DNA of 64,000 nucleotides from a virus. This document shows, one piece after another, positions 8,641 to 17,664 of the stretch. The stretch lies in IMG/VR virus record IMGVR_UViG_3300030294_000005, positions 62,001 through 126,000 of that record. One strand, 5' to 3'. The notes under the pieces are model-generated. The model was not told the origin of the DNA. It did not search any database and worked only from the letters and a program-made list of their open reading frames with translations. The position numbers and the translations under genes are program-made. The number at the start of each line of letters is the position of its first letter. Within the stretch, counting starts at the first letter, position 1.

Positions 8641-9714
8641 TTATTTTGAATAGTCTTCGTATGAACTAATAAAGTCGTATTCAGCTACTTCACCAAAAGC
8701 TTCTGCTAATACTGCACTTTCTTTAACTGACTTAGGATTGAAAGCTGCACATTGACCATAAACACGTCTACTCTGCCCAACCATTTTCTTAGTAAGATCC
8801 ATATCTGCTTTTATAATCATATTAGCAGCTGTTTGCATAACTTCTACAACTCTTCTTGCAACATTTGCTTTCTTACTCATACCTGATGCAGTTGCTGCTT
8901 TATTATCATCTTTATCAAGGGATGCAGTAGTTTGTTCTTTACTGAATGCATCTATTGCTTTAAGAGCAGCTTTAAACATAGTATCTGTTTCAGTCTGCAA
9001 TTTATTAATTCCTTTAGTTACTTCACCTTCATTAGTTAAATATGAAGTTATTGTACGAAGAACACCATCAGAAAGACCAGTAACTTCTTCTTCATCTTCA
9101 AATACAACTTTTTCATAATCTTTATAGAAGTCTTCTTTAGTTGTACTAGGAGCTGCTTTTTGTAAATATTCATTTAACTCGTCACCATTATCTAATTTTG
9201 TTATAATAGCATCAAGATTATCTACTTTCTTGATATCACCTAATTTACTTGATGCTGCAGTAGTTATACCACCAATAGCATCTGCTCCAGCTAGTTTGTC
9301 AGAATGGAAAGTTCTCCATTTAAATTTCATTTTTGAATAGTCTTTTCCGACTACATCTTTTTGATATTTCTTAACAAACTCTTTGCTATCTCTCATAACA
9401 ACATTGCTAAATTTAACAAGAAAAGATTTAAAAATACCTTTAATCTTCTCCCAGCATTTCATAATAAATTCTTTAATGCTGTCAATAATGTTTCCAGCTT
9501 CTTGAACTAATTGAGCAGATTCCTCTACTGCAGCTCCAGGGGTAGCTTGTGAAAAATCATTTGCAATGATTGCTTCGAATATAGCTTGGTCATTCTTAGT
9601 ATTGTCAATCATCATTTCTAGTAAACCTGTTTGATGAGTATAGCTTTCATTAGCAACGACTTCTTCGCCACTATAGTTTCCTAACTGTGTCCTATTGTTT
9701 GAATAAACACTCAT
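8641..9714 (-). CDS. virion-type paralog 4 of 4
   Basis: 357 residues, first gene of the paralog series. N-terminus MSVYSNNRTQLG resembles MGVYTSTKKLD of paralog 3, showing homology from the first residue. Candidate cleavage site LVQEA (69-73) precedes the amphipathic core IDSIKEFIMKCWEKIKGIFK and the signature VVMRDSKEFVKKYQKDV. Acidic middle (FEDEEEV); C-terminal helix with AANMIIKADMDLTKKMVGQ. Codon use suggests strong expression. The ribosome site is AAAGGAATG. Most likely a processed internal virion protein. Confidence 0.6.
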   Translation of the reverse strand: MSVYSNNRTQLGNYSGEEVVANESYTHQTGLLEMMIDNTKNDQAIFEAIIANDFSQATPGAAVEESAQLVQEAGNIIDSIKEFIMKCWEKIKGIFKSFLVKFSNVVMRDSKEFVKKYQKDVVGKDYSKMKFKWRTFHSDKLAGADAIGGITTAASSKLGDIKKVDNLDAIITKLDNGDELNEYLQKAAPSTTKEDFYKDYEKVVFEDEEEVTGLSDGVLRTITSYLTNEGEVTKGINKLQTETDTMFKAALKAIDAFSKEQTTASLDKDDNKAATASGMSKKANVARRVVEVMQTAANMIIKADMDLTKKMVGQSRRVYGQCAAFNPKSVKESAVLAEAFGEVAEYDFISSYEDYSK

Positions 9715-9781
9715 TTTTTATCATTCCTTTCTGAAAAAATTTTATTTAAATTAAACTTTTTTATTAATATGTTTATAGTAG

Positions 9782-9799
9782 TATGGTATTATTACCATA
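9782..9799 (-). promoter_or_regulatory. small palindrome upstream of the paralog cluster
   Basis: TATGGTA/TACCATA around a 4-base loop, with no U-run, in the 103-base gap between the 9818 gene and paralog 4. On the minus strand it is followed by ACTATAAACATATTAATAAAA, which loosely resembles the promoter consensus. Could be an operator or leader hairpin; weak evidence. Confidence 0.3.
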
Positions 9800-9817
9800 A
9801 ATATTGATAATTATATA

Positions 9818-10846
9818 TTAGAATAATGCAGACGAAGCAGAATCTGGTATAGAGTCAGACAATTCATTTGTCTTATATTTCTTATTATCGTCAGATAAAT
9901 CTTTTGTAGCTTTAACTTCGCACTCTTTATTAGAAATTGCTATAGCATTAGATGCTTTTCTAAATAAGTCCACAATTTTAAATTGTTTCTTAGAGATTCT
10001 ATCTCTGTCTTCCTTATTTAACTCTTCGTTACTCTGAAGATTATAAGCATTCATTTGTAACAAATTAGCTTGAATATCAAAATAATCAGATACTCTTACC
10101 TTGCTATAATAAAAGAAGAATATTAGTTCTCTTATAATAGGAATTATATTTAATAATATTCCTATAATAGCTAATCCTCCAGCTACAAGGCCAATATCAA
10201 CTCCAGTAAAGTTCTTTATATTATTCTTTAACAAGAATTCCAATCCATTATCTATCTGATTTTTATCACATGCTTTATTAAATTTAGCAAGGTTATCAAA
10301 TAGTAAATTCTGCTTAGTTCTTGTTAATGATAACTTATCAACTATAACGTCGAAAGTCTCATCGGTTGGAGTTTTTATAAAGTCTATACAAGATGCAATC
10401 ATAAATGATATACTACTTACTATTGCCAATGTTATAGATGAATAGGTAACCATTATAAATTCAATATTATATCTGAATCCTTTTTCAAATAGTTCCTTCC
10501 TATCCTTTACATTTTCAAATGCTTCTTCTATATTTTTAATAGGGGTTAAGTCCTGTTTATATTCAAGAAGAAGATCATGCATTACTTGTAAACAATTAGA
10601 TAATTTATCGTAACTGTCTAGTTTAGTTATATCACCTTTTGTTTCTGGAATATTACCAAAATCAATATCATCAACCTTATCTACTATATGATCATATAGT
10701 TTAGAAGTTAAGTTAGTTAGTACTTGATTTTGATCAGCTTCATCTATTGCCAATAATACTTTTCTTGTTTCATCATGGGTAATATCAAAGTATTCATCTA
10801 TTACTTTATCAAATCCAGGAATTTTATACTGTTGCATATTTTTCAC
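9818..10846 (-). CDS. two-TM membrane-associated phage protein
   Basis: 342 residues. Two hydrophobic segments are visible, one near 130-160 (IMVTYSSITLAIVSSISFMI) and one near 215-245 (IGLVAGGLAIIGILLNIIPI), followed at once by IRELIFFFYYSKVRVSDYF. The rest is charged and helical. It lies 7 bases after the stop of the 465-residue protein and precedes the paralogs, so it belongs to the same late-looking unit. No named domain. It could be a virion protein that meets the host membrane during DNA entry; this is only inference from the hydrophobic segments and neighbours. Confidence 0.55.
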   Translation of the reverse strand: MKNMQQYKIPGFDKVIDEYFDITHDETRKVLLAIDEADQNQVLTNLTSKLYDHIVDKVDDIDFGNIPETKGDITKLDSYDKLSNCLQVMHDLLLEYKQDLTPIKNIEEAFENVKDRKELFEKGFRYNIEFIMVTYSSITLAIVSSISFMIASCIDFIKTPTDETFDVIVDKLSLTRTKQNLLFDNLAKFNKACDKNQIDNGLEFLLKNNIKNFTGVDIGLVAGGLAIIGILLNIIPIIRELIFFFYYSKVRVSDYFDIQANLLQMNAYNLQSNEELNKEDRDRISKKQFKIVDLFRKASNAIAISNKECEVKATKDLSDDNKKYKTNELSDSIPDSASSALF

Positions 10847-10853
10847 CTCCTAT

Positions 10854-12251
10854 TTATCTAGCAATCTTAGTCATAAGATTTATTACCTTTTTATACCCAC
10901 CATCAGAAGTTTCTCTTTCTAGCAATGTGAATGACATTGTTTCATAGATATCGTCTCCTGTATCAAATATAAATTTAGCAACCTCCATAGTTTCATCTAC
11001 TATACAAAATCCCATTAGATTATAGGATTCCATAATTGGTCTAATGATCTTAGGATCTTCTATATTTATATTTTCATTCTTCTTTAAGTATTCCACTTCT
11101 TCTTGTGAAACAACTAAAGTAGATATGGCACTAGCATCATTTGATTTCCCCATTGATCTTCTTATTTTACTTTTTATAGAACGTCGTTCTAATATCTTCC
11201 ATAACTTAGAAGATGAACCTCTTTTAGATTGGGATAGTGCATCAATCTTAGCTCTATCAATTGCAAATATAAAATCTTTAAAGAAACTAATTTCTCTAGT
11301 AGTTGCTTTAATGAATTTTAATAATCCATTATGATCTTCATTCTTTAATGATAATCTGTTTATGATATCAGTAGAATCTAATGTATACATTTTAGCTTTA
11401 ACACCAATTACCATATTCTGATAAATTGGATCTCCTGTAGAATTATCAATGTAGTTTATAACCATCATTGTTGGAATTAATTCATTAGCTTTTTTAACAT
11501 CAGAATCTAGTATTTGAGATTGTTTCATTTCTTGAGAAGTTTTCATTATTGTTACTTTATCTTTAGCTTGAGAATAATAATCTCTATCAGATTTAGCAGG
11601 TGGGTCTGGAACATCAACAAAGTCATCAGTACTCTTAGTTCTAGTAACTACTTCACCACTAGTATTCATAAATTCTGATCTATCAGATGTAGATCCAACT
11701 TTTAATTTAGCTTCTCTCATAATAGTAGGTTCGCCAAAATATGATTGTGGATAAACTTTAAAATCAGATATTGATTGTTCTGATATACTATCAGGTAATA
11801 CAAAGTTTATATTTTTCATATCTTCTTTTACTTGTTCATAAAGCAATCTATTATCATATGAAATTACTGATTCATTTTTTATTACATAATGATCCATAGC
11901 ATCCATAAAATTATCTACTGTAATAGTATCGTCTATCTTTAAATTTGTATGAAAGTTCTTAAGATATTCAATACCATTTTTAGTATCGGTAATATTTATT
12001 GCACTAAATAGCATTTGTAACATACTTGTAGCTTTTCTTTCCATTGATTTTGTAATCATACTAGCATTTTCAATATTCATATTTTTACTACATAATACTG
12101 GGAATACTAATGTAAGATTAGAAGATGCTTTAGCTATAGAACTAAAACTTTTATCTCTATTTTTTAACCATTCGACTTCATCAGATTTTTTGATGTCTGA
12201 TAATACATCTATTATATCTCTTATAACAGTTTCATGTATTTGTTCATACAT
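10854..12251 (-). CDS. hypothetical protein of the virion cluster
   Basis: 465 residues. The first 150 are helical and charged; residues about 175-250 form a polar linker (KSTDDFVDVPDPPAKSDRDY). A more ordered domain follows (ELIPTMMVINYIDNSTGD, VIGVKAKMYTLDSTDIINRL) with a basic patch (RRSIKSKIRRSMGKS), then a C-terminal part ending GYKKVINLMTKIAR. No catalytic motif or named family recognised. First gene of the minus-strand unit that continues through the two-TM protein (7-base gap) and the four paralogs. Start follows AAGGAGGACG. Confidence 0.6.
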   Translation of the reverse strand: MYEQIHETVIRDIIDVLSDIKKSDEVEWLKNRDKSFSSIAKASSNLTLVFPVLCSKNMNIENASMITKSMERKATSMLQMLFSAINITDTKNGIEYLKNFHTNLKIDDTITVDNFMDAMDHYVIKNESVISYDNRLLYEQVKEDMKNINFVLPDSISEQSISDFKVYPQSYFGEPTIMREAKLKVGSTSDRSEFMNTSGEVVTRTKSTDDFVDVPDPPAKSDRDYYSQAKDKVTIMKTSQEMKQSQILDSDVKKANELIPTMMVINYIDNSTGDPIYQNMVIGVKAKMYTLDSTDIINRLSLKNEDHNGLLKFIKATTREISFFKDFIFAIDRAKIDALSQSKRGSSSKLWKILERRSIKSKIRRSMGKSNDASAISTLVVSQEEVEYLKKNENINIEDPKIIRPIMESYNLMGFCIVDETMEVAKFIFDTGDDIYETMSFTLLERETSDGGYKKVINLMTKIAR

Positions 12252-12379
12252 TACTTATCGTCCTCCTTATACTTATTTTAATCTTATGTTAAAAAAATAA
12301 ATCTATATAGTCTGGATTGTAATTGGGTATTTGGGTAAAATAACAAAAAAATAAAGAACTATAAATTTAATACCTTTTA

Positions 12380-12577
12380 TTACTTAAAACTTATTATAGA
12401 TCTTTTCGCCCAATTTGGGGTAGGTATAAATTTATATACTCCTGGAGCTATATATATTTTTTTAGACTCAAACTCTTTTTCTAATTTATCATACTTCTCC
12501 TTTTCTTTTAATTTCTGAGCCTCTTCATATTGTTTTACAACTCCAAAATAATCTTGTCCTGTGTACATACCATACAT
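12380..12577 (-). CDS. small charged protein
   Basis: 65 residues, very rich in Lys and Glu between residues 15 and 42 (EEAQKLKEKEKYDKLEKEFE, probably one long helix), with a more hydrophobic C-terminus (IAPGVYKFIPTPNWAKRS). Preceded by AGGGGGAATATGAT and, about 85 bases upstream, by a good promoter motif on the same strand, which supports it as a real gene. Function unknown. Confidence 0.55.
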   Translation of the reverse strand: MYGMYTGQDYFGVVKQYEEAQKLKEKEKYDKLEKEFESKKIYIAPGVYKFIPTPNWAKRSIISFK

Positions 12578-12660
12578 ATCATATTCCCCCTAATTAAATG
12601 TTAAATACTATTATGTGGGAGGGAATTTTTCTATATAAAGTATATTCAATTTATAAGCTC

Positions 12661-12692
12661 TTTATTTCTTACACTTGTATAATATATAATTA
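12661..12692 (-). promoter_or_regulatory. promoter-like motif, minus strand
   Basis: Read on the minus strand: AATTATATATTATACAAGTG followed by TAAGAAATAAA. It keeps the ATTATATATTATA core and a recognisable but divergent TGAATAA block. It is the only good candidate for the 12577 gene and the whole minus cluster beyond it. Confidence 0.5.
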
Positions 12693-12700
12693 AAATATCA

Positions 12701-12730
12701 TTTAGTATATTAAACATTAGAATAAGATAA
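12701..12730 (+). promoter_or_regulatory. weak promoter-like motif, plus strand
   Basis: AGTATATTAAACATTAGAAT then AAGATAA, a weaker match to the same consensus, 30 bases before the 12760 start. With the opposite-strand copy at 12661-12692 it makes a divergent promoter region between two structural blocks. Confidence 0.35.
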
Positions 12731-12759
12731 GTAAAATATATAAAGGAAGTGATGACATA

Positions 12760-13707
12760 ATGAACCTTAATTTTAACGATTTTGCTAATGAAGCTAGGAA
12801 TGCTGGATTATATCCTAGACAGGAAATTAATAATTATACTAAGTTTGCAAGATTTGGTAATTTTTTAGATCCATCATCTATAGTAACATATGCAAGAGAA
12901 TATATATTTTTTACAAAACCAGATTTACATTTATTTAATAATGGAGATCCAGCTATACTAAATCCTGAAATATCAAACATTGCATTCTTTACAGAAATGC
13001 AACAAAGATATAATATAATTTTAAAACAATTACAAATAAGTGCAAAAGGGAATGTAAGTCCTTTTATTAATCTATTAACCAACTCTGCTAATAGTGGACT
13101 AGATTTACCTGCATTAGATTCATTAGAAATGGAAACAGGAGCTAATATATATGGAGAACTAATAAAATATAGATGGATGTCATTAGATACACCACATGAA
13201 TTCTCTGTAGAATTTTTAGATAGTAAGTATCTTGAGATTTATTTATTATGTAAGACTTGGGAAGAATATGCTAGAAAAAAATCTATAGGATTGGTTACCC
13301 CTCCTAATGATTCATATATAATAGATAAAGTTTTACATGATCAAGTATCTGGATATAAAATTATAGTAGGAGAAGATGGTGAAACAATAATATATTATGC
13401 TAAATTATATGGTGTATATATAAAGAATGTTCCAAGAGATGTATTTTCAAACTTTAATTATAAAGATGGATATATATCATTATCATTATCATTCAGTGCT
13501 GATTTTGTAGAAGATATGGACCCATCTATATTAGTAGATTTTAATGAATTAACAGCACCATATGCTGGTGGTCCAAATATACCTATATATGATAAAACTA
13601 ATCATATGGTAAATGGGCAACTTGTAAATATGCCATATATTCAATATATTCCAAAAGGTGATACTTCTATAAGTAGATATTCTTATTACAAATTAAAATG
13701 GCGTTAA
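12760..13707 (+). CDS. putative tail/baseplate structural protein
   Basis: 315 residues. Conserved-looking blocks include REYIFFTKPDLHLFN near 48, then LDLPALDSLEMETGANIYGE near 115, TPPNDSYIIDKVLHDQVSGYK near 185 and IIVGEDGETIIYYAKLYGVY near 205. The second half is strand-rich. I recall similar blocks in unnamed virion proteins of large Firmicutes phages, but no functional name applies. It opens the plus-strand block with the RCC1-like and baseplate-wedge-like genes, 13 bases before the RCC1 gene. Structural role is inferred from the neighbours. Confidence 0.5.
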   Translation: MNLNFNDFANEARNAGLYPRQEINNYTKFARFGNFLDPSSIVTYAREYIFFTKPDLHLFNNGDPAILNPEISNIAFFTEMQQRYNIILKQLQISAKGNVSPFINLLTNSANSGLDLPALDSLEMETGANIYGELIKYRWMSLDTPHEFSVEFLDSKYLEIYLLCKTWEEYARKKSIGLVTPPNDSYIIDKVLHDQVSGYKIIVGEDGETIIYYAKLYGVYIKNVPRDVFSNFNYKDGYISLSLSFSADFVEDMDPSILVDFNELTAPYAGGPNIPIYDKTNHMVNGQLVNMPYIQYIPKGDTSISRYSYYKLKWR

Positions 13708-13720
13708 GGAGTGAATTAAT

Positions 13721-15058
13721 ATGGGATTAAATAATCATTCAGTATTCTTATTAAATGATAGTACAGTGAAGGCAGTAGGATCTAATAGCAATGGACAATG
13801 TGGGGTTGGATCTATAACCCCTACTAATCAATTAGCTTTATATCTTATACCAAGTCTTAATAATGTAAAACAAATAGCATGTGGTACTAGTTATACTATA
13901 TTTTTATTGAGTGATGGTACAGTAAAAACTATAGGATCTAATGGTTTTGGACAATGTGGCACTGGTAATATTACTACACCACAATTAACTTTATACGCTA
14001 TACCTAGTTTAACTAATGTAAAACAAATAGCATGTGGAAGTGCATTTTCGGTATTTTTATTAAATGATGGTACAGTAAAAACAATAGGAGATAATAGCTT
14101 TGGACAATGCGGTAATAGTGCAACTACTGGTACTAATCAATTAACTTTATTTACTATACCTAGTTTAACTAATGTAAAATCAGTATCATGTGGTAGTAGT
14201 CATTTAGTATTTTTATTAAATGATGGTACAGTAAAAACAGTAGGAAGAAATTTTTTCGGGCAATGTGGTACTGGTACTACTACTACTCAAACAGTACCAT
14301 TTATTATGCCAGGATTGACTAATGTAAAACAAGTAGTAGCTGGTAATGGTCATTCTGTCTTCTTATTAAACGATGGAACAGTAAAAACTATAGGACAGAA
14401 TGATGGCGGACAATGTGGTACTGGTAATACCACTACACCACAATTATCTTTATATACTATACCAAGTTTAACTAATGTAAAATCAATATCATGTGGAGCT
14501 TATCATAATGTATTTTTATTAAATGATGGTACGATAAAAACAGTAGGTCAGAATGATAGTGGGCAATGTGGTACTGGTAATACTACTACCCCACAATTAA
14601 CTTTATATACTATACCAAGTCTTAGTAATGTAAAACAAATATCATGTGGACAAAGTAATTCAATTTTCTTATTAAATGATAACACAGTAAAAGCAATAGG
14701 ATATAATAATTATGGACAATGTGGTAATGGTAGTACTAATGCAGTGCAATTAACTTTATATACTATACCTAGTTTAATTATTAAATGTTTATGGGATAAT
14801 GTACTAATAATTATTATAAAATATTTAATAAAACAATATTCAGCATACTATTCTATTAAGTCAACTTATTATGATGGATCAAATTATAAACCATTAACTC
14901 TAACTGGTGGATCTGTACCTAATAAAGCTGATATAGAATTATATGGATTTGACAGTATTAATGATCTTAATACATCAATCACCATAGGAAGTGAAACCTT
15001 TAAACCAATAAATAAATTACTTAATATATTTAGTATAAAAGAATATATAAGTAAATAA
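13721..15058 (+). CDS. RCC1-like seven-bladed beta-propeller tail protein
   Basis: 445 residues. Seven repeats of about 50 residues fill residues 1-355, each containing a version of VFLLNDGTVKTIGQN followed by GQCGTGN, then a Thr-rich loop, LYTIPSL and NVKQIACG. This is the RCC1 repeat pattern, and seven copies give a complete propeller ring. There is no signal peptide. The C-terminal 70 residues (about 375-445) are a different small domain with YDGSNYKPLTLTGG and ADIELYGFDS. Located between a tail-like protein and a large baseplate-like protein, it is most likely a tail appendage that binds a surface ligand. The repeat call is firm; the role is inferred. Confidence 0.8.
   Translation: MGLNNHSVFLLNDSTVKAVGSNSNGQCGVGSITPTNQLALYLIPSLNNVKQIACGTSYTIFLLSDGTVKTIGSNGFGQCGTGNITTPQLTLYAIPSLTNVKQIACGSAFSVFLLNDGTVKTIGDNSFGQCGNSATTGTNQLTLFTIPSLTNVKSVSCGSSHLVFLLNDGTVKTVGRNFFGQCGTGTTTTQTVPFIMPGLTNVKQVVAGNGHSVFLLNDGTVKTIGQNDGGQCGTGNTTTPQLSLYTIPSLTNVKSISCGAYHNVFLLNDGTIKTVGQNDSGQCGTGNTTTPQLTLYTIPSLSNVKQISCGQSNSIFLLNDNTVKAIGYNNYGQCGNGSTNAVQLTLYTIPSLIIKCLWDNVLIIIIKYLIKQYSAYYSIKSTYYDGSNYKPLTLTGGSVPNKADIELYGFDSINDLNTSITIGSETFKPINKLLNIFSIKEYISK
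13736..14786 (+). repeat. tandem imperfect repeats encoding RCC1 blades
   Basis: Seven tandem units of roughly 150 bases, well conserved at the DNA level as well (recurring ATTAAATGATGGTACAGTAA and GGACAATGTGG-type segments). Such repeats can recombine to change blade number, so blade gain or loss between related phages is plausible. Confidence 0.75.
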
Positions 15059-15071
15059 TAGGAGGAATAAT

Positions 15072-17630
15072 ATGAGTACTAATATAAGTACCGATATATA
15101 TAATATTTCAGGTTTTGTCGATGAAATACAAAAAAAATATATGGATGATGTTAGTGAAGATACTTTGATGATGGGAATGTATGGATATCTAAATGAAACA
15201 CATTCAACTATTATTCAAAATTCAATACTCGCATCATCTGAATTGGCAAATGAGGCAATAACAACAAGAGCAAAATTTGAAAAAAGTATATTAGCATATG
15301 CAACTATGTATAATATAAAAGATATATATGCAATACCTGCATATATGGATGTAATGATAGGATTTATTCAAGGTGAATTGGATAATAATATGACTAATAA
15401 TAAATTCACATTAGATAAAGATATGGCTATACTTATACAGGATGTACAATTTCATATAGATTATGATATAATAATATCAAAAAATACTTTGAGTTCAAAA
15501 GAAGTTGTATATAGTGCATTATATGATATGACTAGAAATAATGAACTATCTGATTTAACTAATCCATATTTACAACCACCAGTATATTTAAATATAGATG
15601 GTGACAAGTTTATATTTATTACTTGTAGAATAAGACAAGTAGAAGATAGTATAATATATAAAAAGATAATCTCTAATAATATATTAGAGAATAAGATTGT
15701 AGATTTTCAATTTGAATCTCAATTTGCAAATTTTGATGTTTTAGTTAAGGATGGAGATGTTCAAACATACCTAACTCCAATATATGAAGGCACTCCTATT
15801 AATGGTGAATCGAACTATTGTTATTTTTCATTCTTAGATTATAAAACAATACGAATAAAGTTTGATAGAAATAATTATGTGCCAAAAATCAATACTGATA
15901 TATCCGTATTACTAAAAACAACGCAAGGTAGTAATGGGATATTTAAATATAGTGATGACATAATACAAACTTTATATTCAAATAAATATAATTATAGAAA
16001 TTTATCAATGCTTATAAAACCAATATCTGATTCAGTATATGGAGCAGATGGTAAGACTATAGATGATATACAACAGATTTTACCAAAAGAAATACTTGCT
16101 AGAGATACTATAATTACAACTAAGGATTTACAAAATTACTTTAATAACTTAGATAGTAATAGATTGATATTCTATAAGAGACAAGATAATCAACAAGTAA
16201 GATTATATTATGCATATATGCTATTAAAAGATGACTTCAATAATGTAATTCCTACTAATACTATAGATATAGACTTGGGACAATTAGATTTTGATAATAG
16301 TACACCAGATAGATATATACTAAATCCAGGTATGGTATTAGCTCTTAAAGATTCTGTATATACATTAAGAAAGGATATAACAGATATTCCATTATATGAA
16401 TTAACTGATTTTGCATATTCATCACCATTTACTTTAGTGGTAAATAAGTCTCCTTTAAGTATATCATATTATTTAAATAATATAAATGAGCAATCATTAT
16501 TTAAATTTAAATATATAAATCAAAATTCACCAATACAATTTATTACTTCCTCTTTGACATGTAATAAATTATTTATAGATGATAATAATAAATATAAATA
16601 TACTATGACTGTATCACAAAATATAAATAGTGATTACAATCTAGTTACAGAAGATAATGATGGGAATATAACTATGTGTAATATAGTTCCTGTTATTGTA
16701 TTAGATAATAATAATGTAAAGTATTACGCTAAAGGAAAAGTAGTATCCGCAGATTTGCATTTAAATCAGTATAATTTAGAGTTTGAACTTGAAACAGATA
16801 ATATTATTAGTGTAGATAATAAGATAAAGATTAATAATATTATGCAGAGTGGCCAAGATTTAGATGTTTATGCATACTTCGGAGATTCATTAAAAATATC
16901 AGTTAATATGTATGCAAAATTAGATAGTGATTATGGAAGAAGTGATGATAACGGCATGGTTCCAAATATGAATGGATATACATTAACCAATATATATGAA
17001 ACTATAGATGATGCCCATCTATTCTATAATTATTCAGATATAGTAAAATCGTATGTTAAAGTTTATAAAGATTCAAATAATACTATACGATATTTAATAA
17101 AAAGTGTACCATTATTAAGATATTCATATATAACAACAAGAGATAGATGTTTAGAATTTATAAAATATCTTCAATATAAGAAAGTCTATATAGATGAAGC
17201 ATTGAATGTATTAGAAAATGCTTTTGGTGTTGATTTGAAGTTCTTTAATACGTATGGTAAATCTAAATTATTTAAGATAGGACATGGTAATGATTATTTA
17301 GATAGAGTTAATTTAACATTAAACTTCGAAGTTAAATTATCAGAAGATACAGATACTAATACAGTAGATTATATTAAGAAAGAAGTAAAAGATTATGTTG
17401 AGAATTTAAACGAGATAAGGGATATTCATATGACAAACCTTACATCTGTCCTAACTCCTAAATTTGCTCAATATATAAAATACATTGAATTCACTGGTAT
17501 AAATAATTATAATGCATTATATCAGTATCTACAAAGACTTGATTTAGATAATGTTGATGATGTACCTGAATTTGTTAATATAAATACATTAAGCGATTTA
17601 AAACCAGATATAAATATCACTTTGGTTTAA
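15072..17630 (+). CDS. large baseplate-wedge-like protein (J-like C-terminus)
   Basis: 852 residues. The first 150 are helical with a repeated 'stay or attach' look (STIIQNSILASSELANEAIT); the middle is long and strand-rich. Residues about 755-800 read VNLTLNFEVKLSEDTDTNTV, then DYIKKEVKDYVENLNEIRDI and HMTNLTSVL, which resembles the C-terminal domain of baseplate J/T4 gp6-type wedge proteins (a beta strand, an alpha helix with xxVkxaIxxYi, and a strand). Starts after TAGGAGG. Size and neighbours agree with a wedge component. No enzyme motif seen. Confidence 0.45.
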   Translation: MSTNISTDIYNISGFVDEIQKKYMDDVSEDTLMMGMYGYLNETHSTIIQNSILASSELANEAITTRAKFEKSILAYATMYNIKDIYAIPAYMDVMIGFIQGELDNNMTNNKFTLDKDMAILIQDVQFHIDYDIIISKNTLSSKEVVYSALYDMTRNNELSDLTNPYLQPPVYLNIDGDKFIFITCRIRQVEDSIIYKKIISNNILENKIVDFQFESQFANFDVLVKDGDVQTYLTPIYEGTPINGESNYCYFSFLDYKTIRIKFDRNNYVPKINTDISVLLKTTQGSNGIFKYSDDIIQTLYSNKYNYRNLSMLIKPISDSVYGADGKTIDDIQQILPKEILARDTIITTKDLQNYFNNLDSNRLIFYKRQDNQQVRLYYAYMLLKDDFNNVIPTNTIDIDLGQLDFDNSTPDRYILNPGMVLALKDSVYTLRKDITDIPLYELTDFAYSSPFTLVVNKSPLSISYYLNNINEQSLFKFKYINQNSPIQFITSSLTCNKLFIDDNNKYKYTMTVSQNINSDYNLVTEDNDGNITMCNIVPVIVLDNNNVKYYAKGKVVSADLHLNQYNLEFELETDNIISVDNKIKINNIMQSGQDLDVYAYFGDSLKISVNMYAKLDSDYGRSDDNGMVPNMNGYTLTNIYETIDDAHLFYNYSDIVKSYVKVYKDSNNTIRYLIKSVPLLRYSYITTRDRCLEFIKYLQYKKVYIDEALNVLENAFGVDLKFFNTYGKSKLFKIGHGNDYLDRVNLTLNFEVKLSEDTDTNTVDYIKKEVKDYVENLNEIRDIHMTNLTSVLTPKFAQYIKYIEFTGINNYNALYQYLQRLDLDNVDDVPEFVNINTLSDLKPDINITLV

Positions 17631-17664
17631 CATAGTAATAAATTAATTTTGAGGAGGAATAATT

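Noticed and set aside
13736-14786. CRISPR-like or satellite array from the regular repeats
   Set aside because: The repeats are coding, imperfect, about 150 bases long and explained by the seven RCC1 blades.
14760-14860. Possible frameshift at the end of the RCC1 repeats
   Set aside because: The residues after the last blade (IIKCLWDNVLIIIIKY) look odd, but neither other frame restores a repeat and the C-terminal domain continues in frame.
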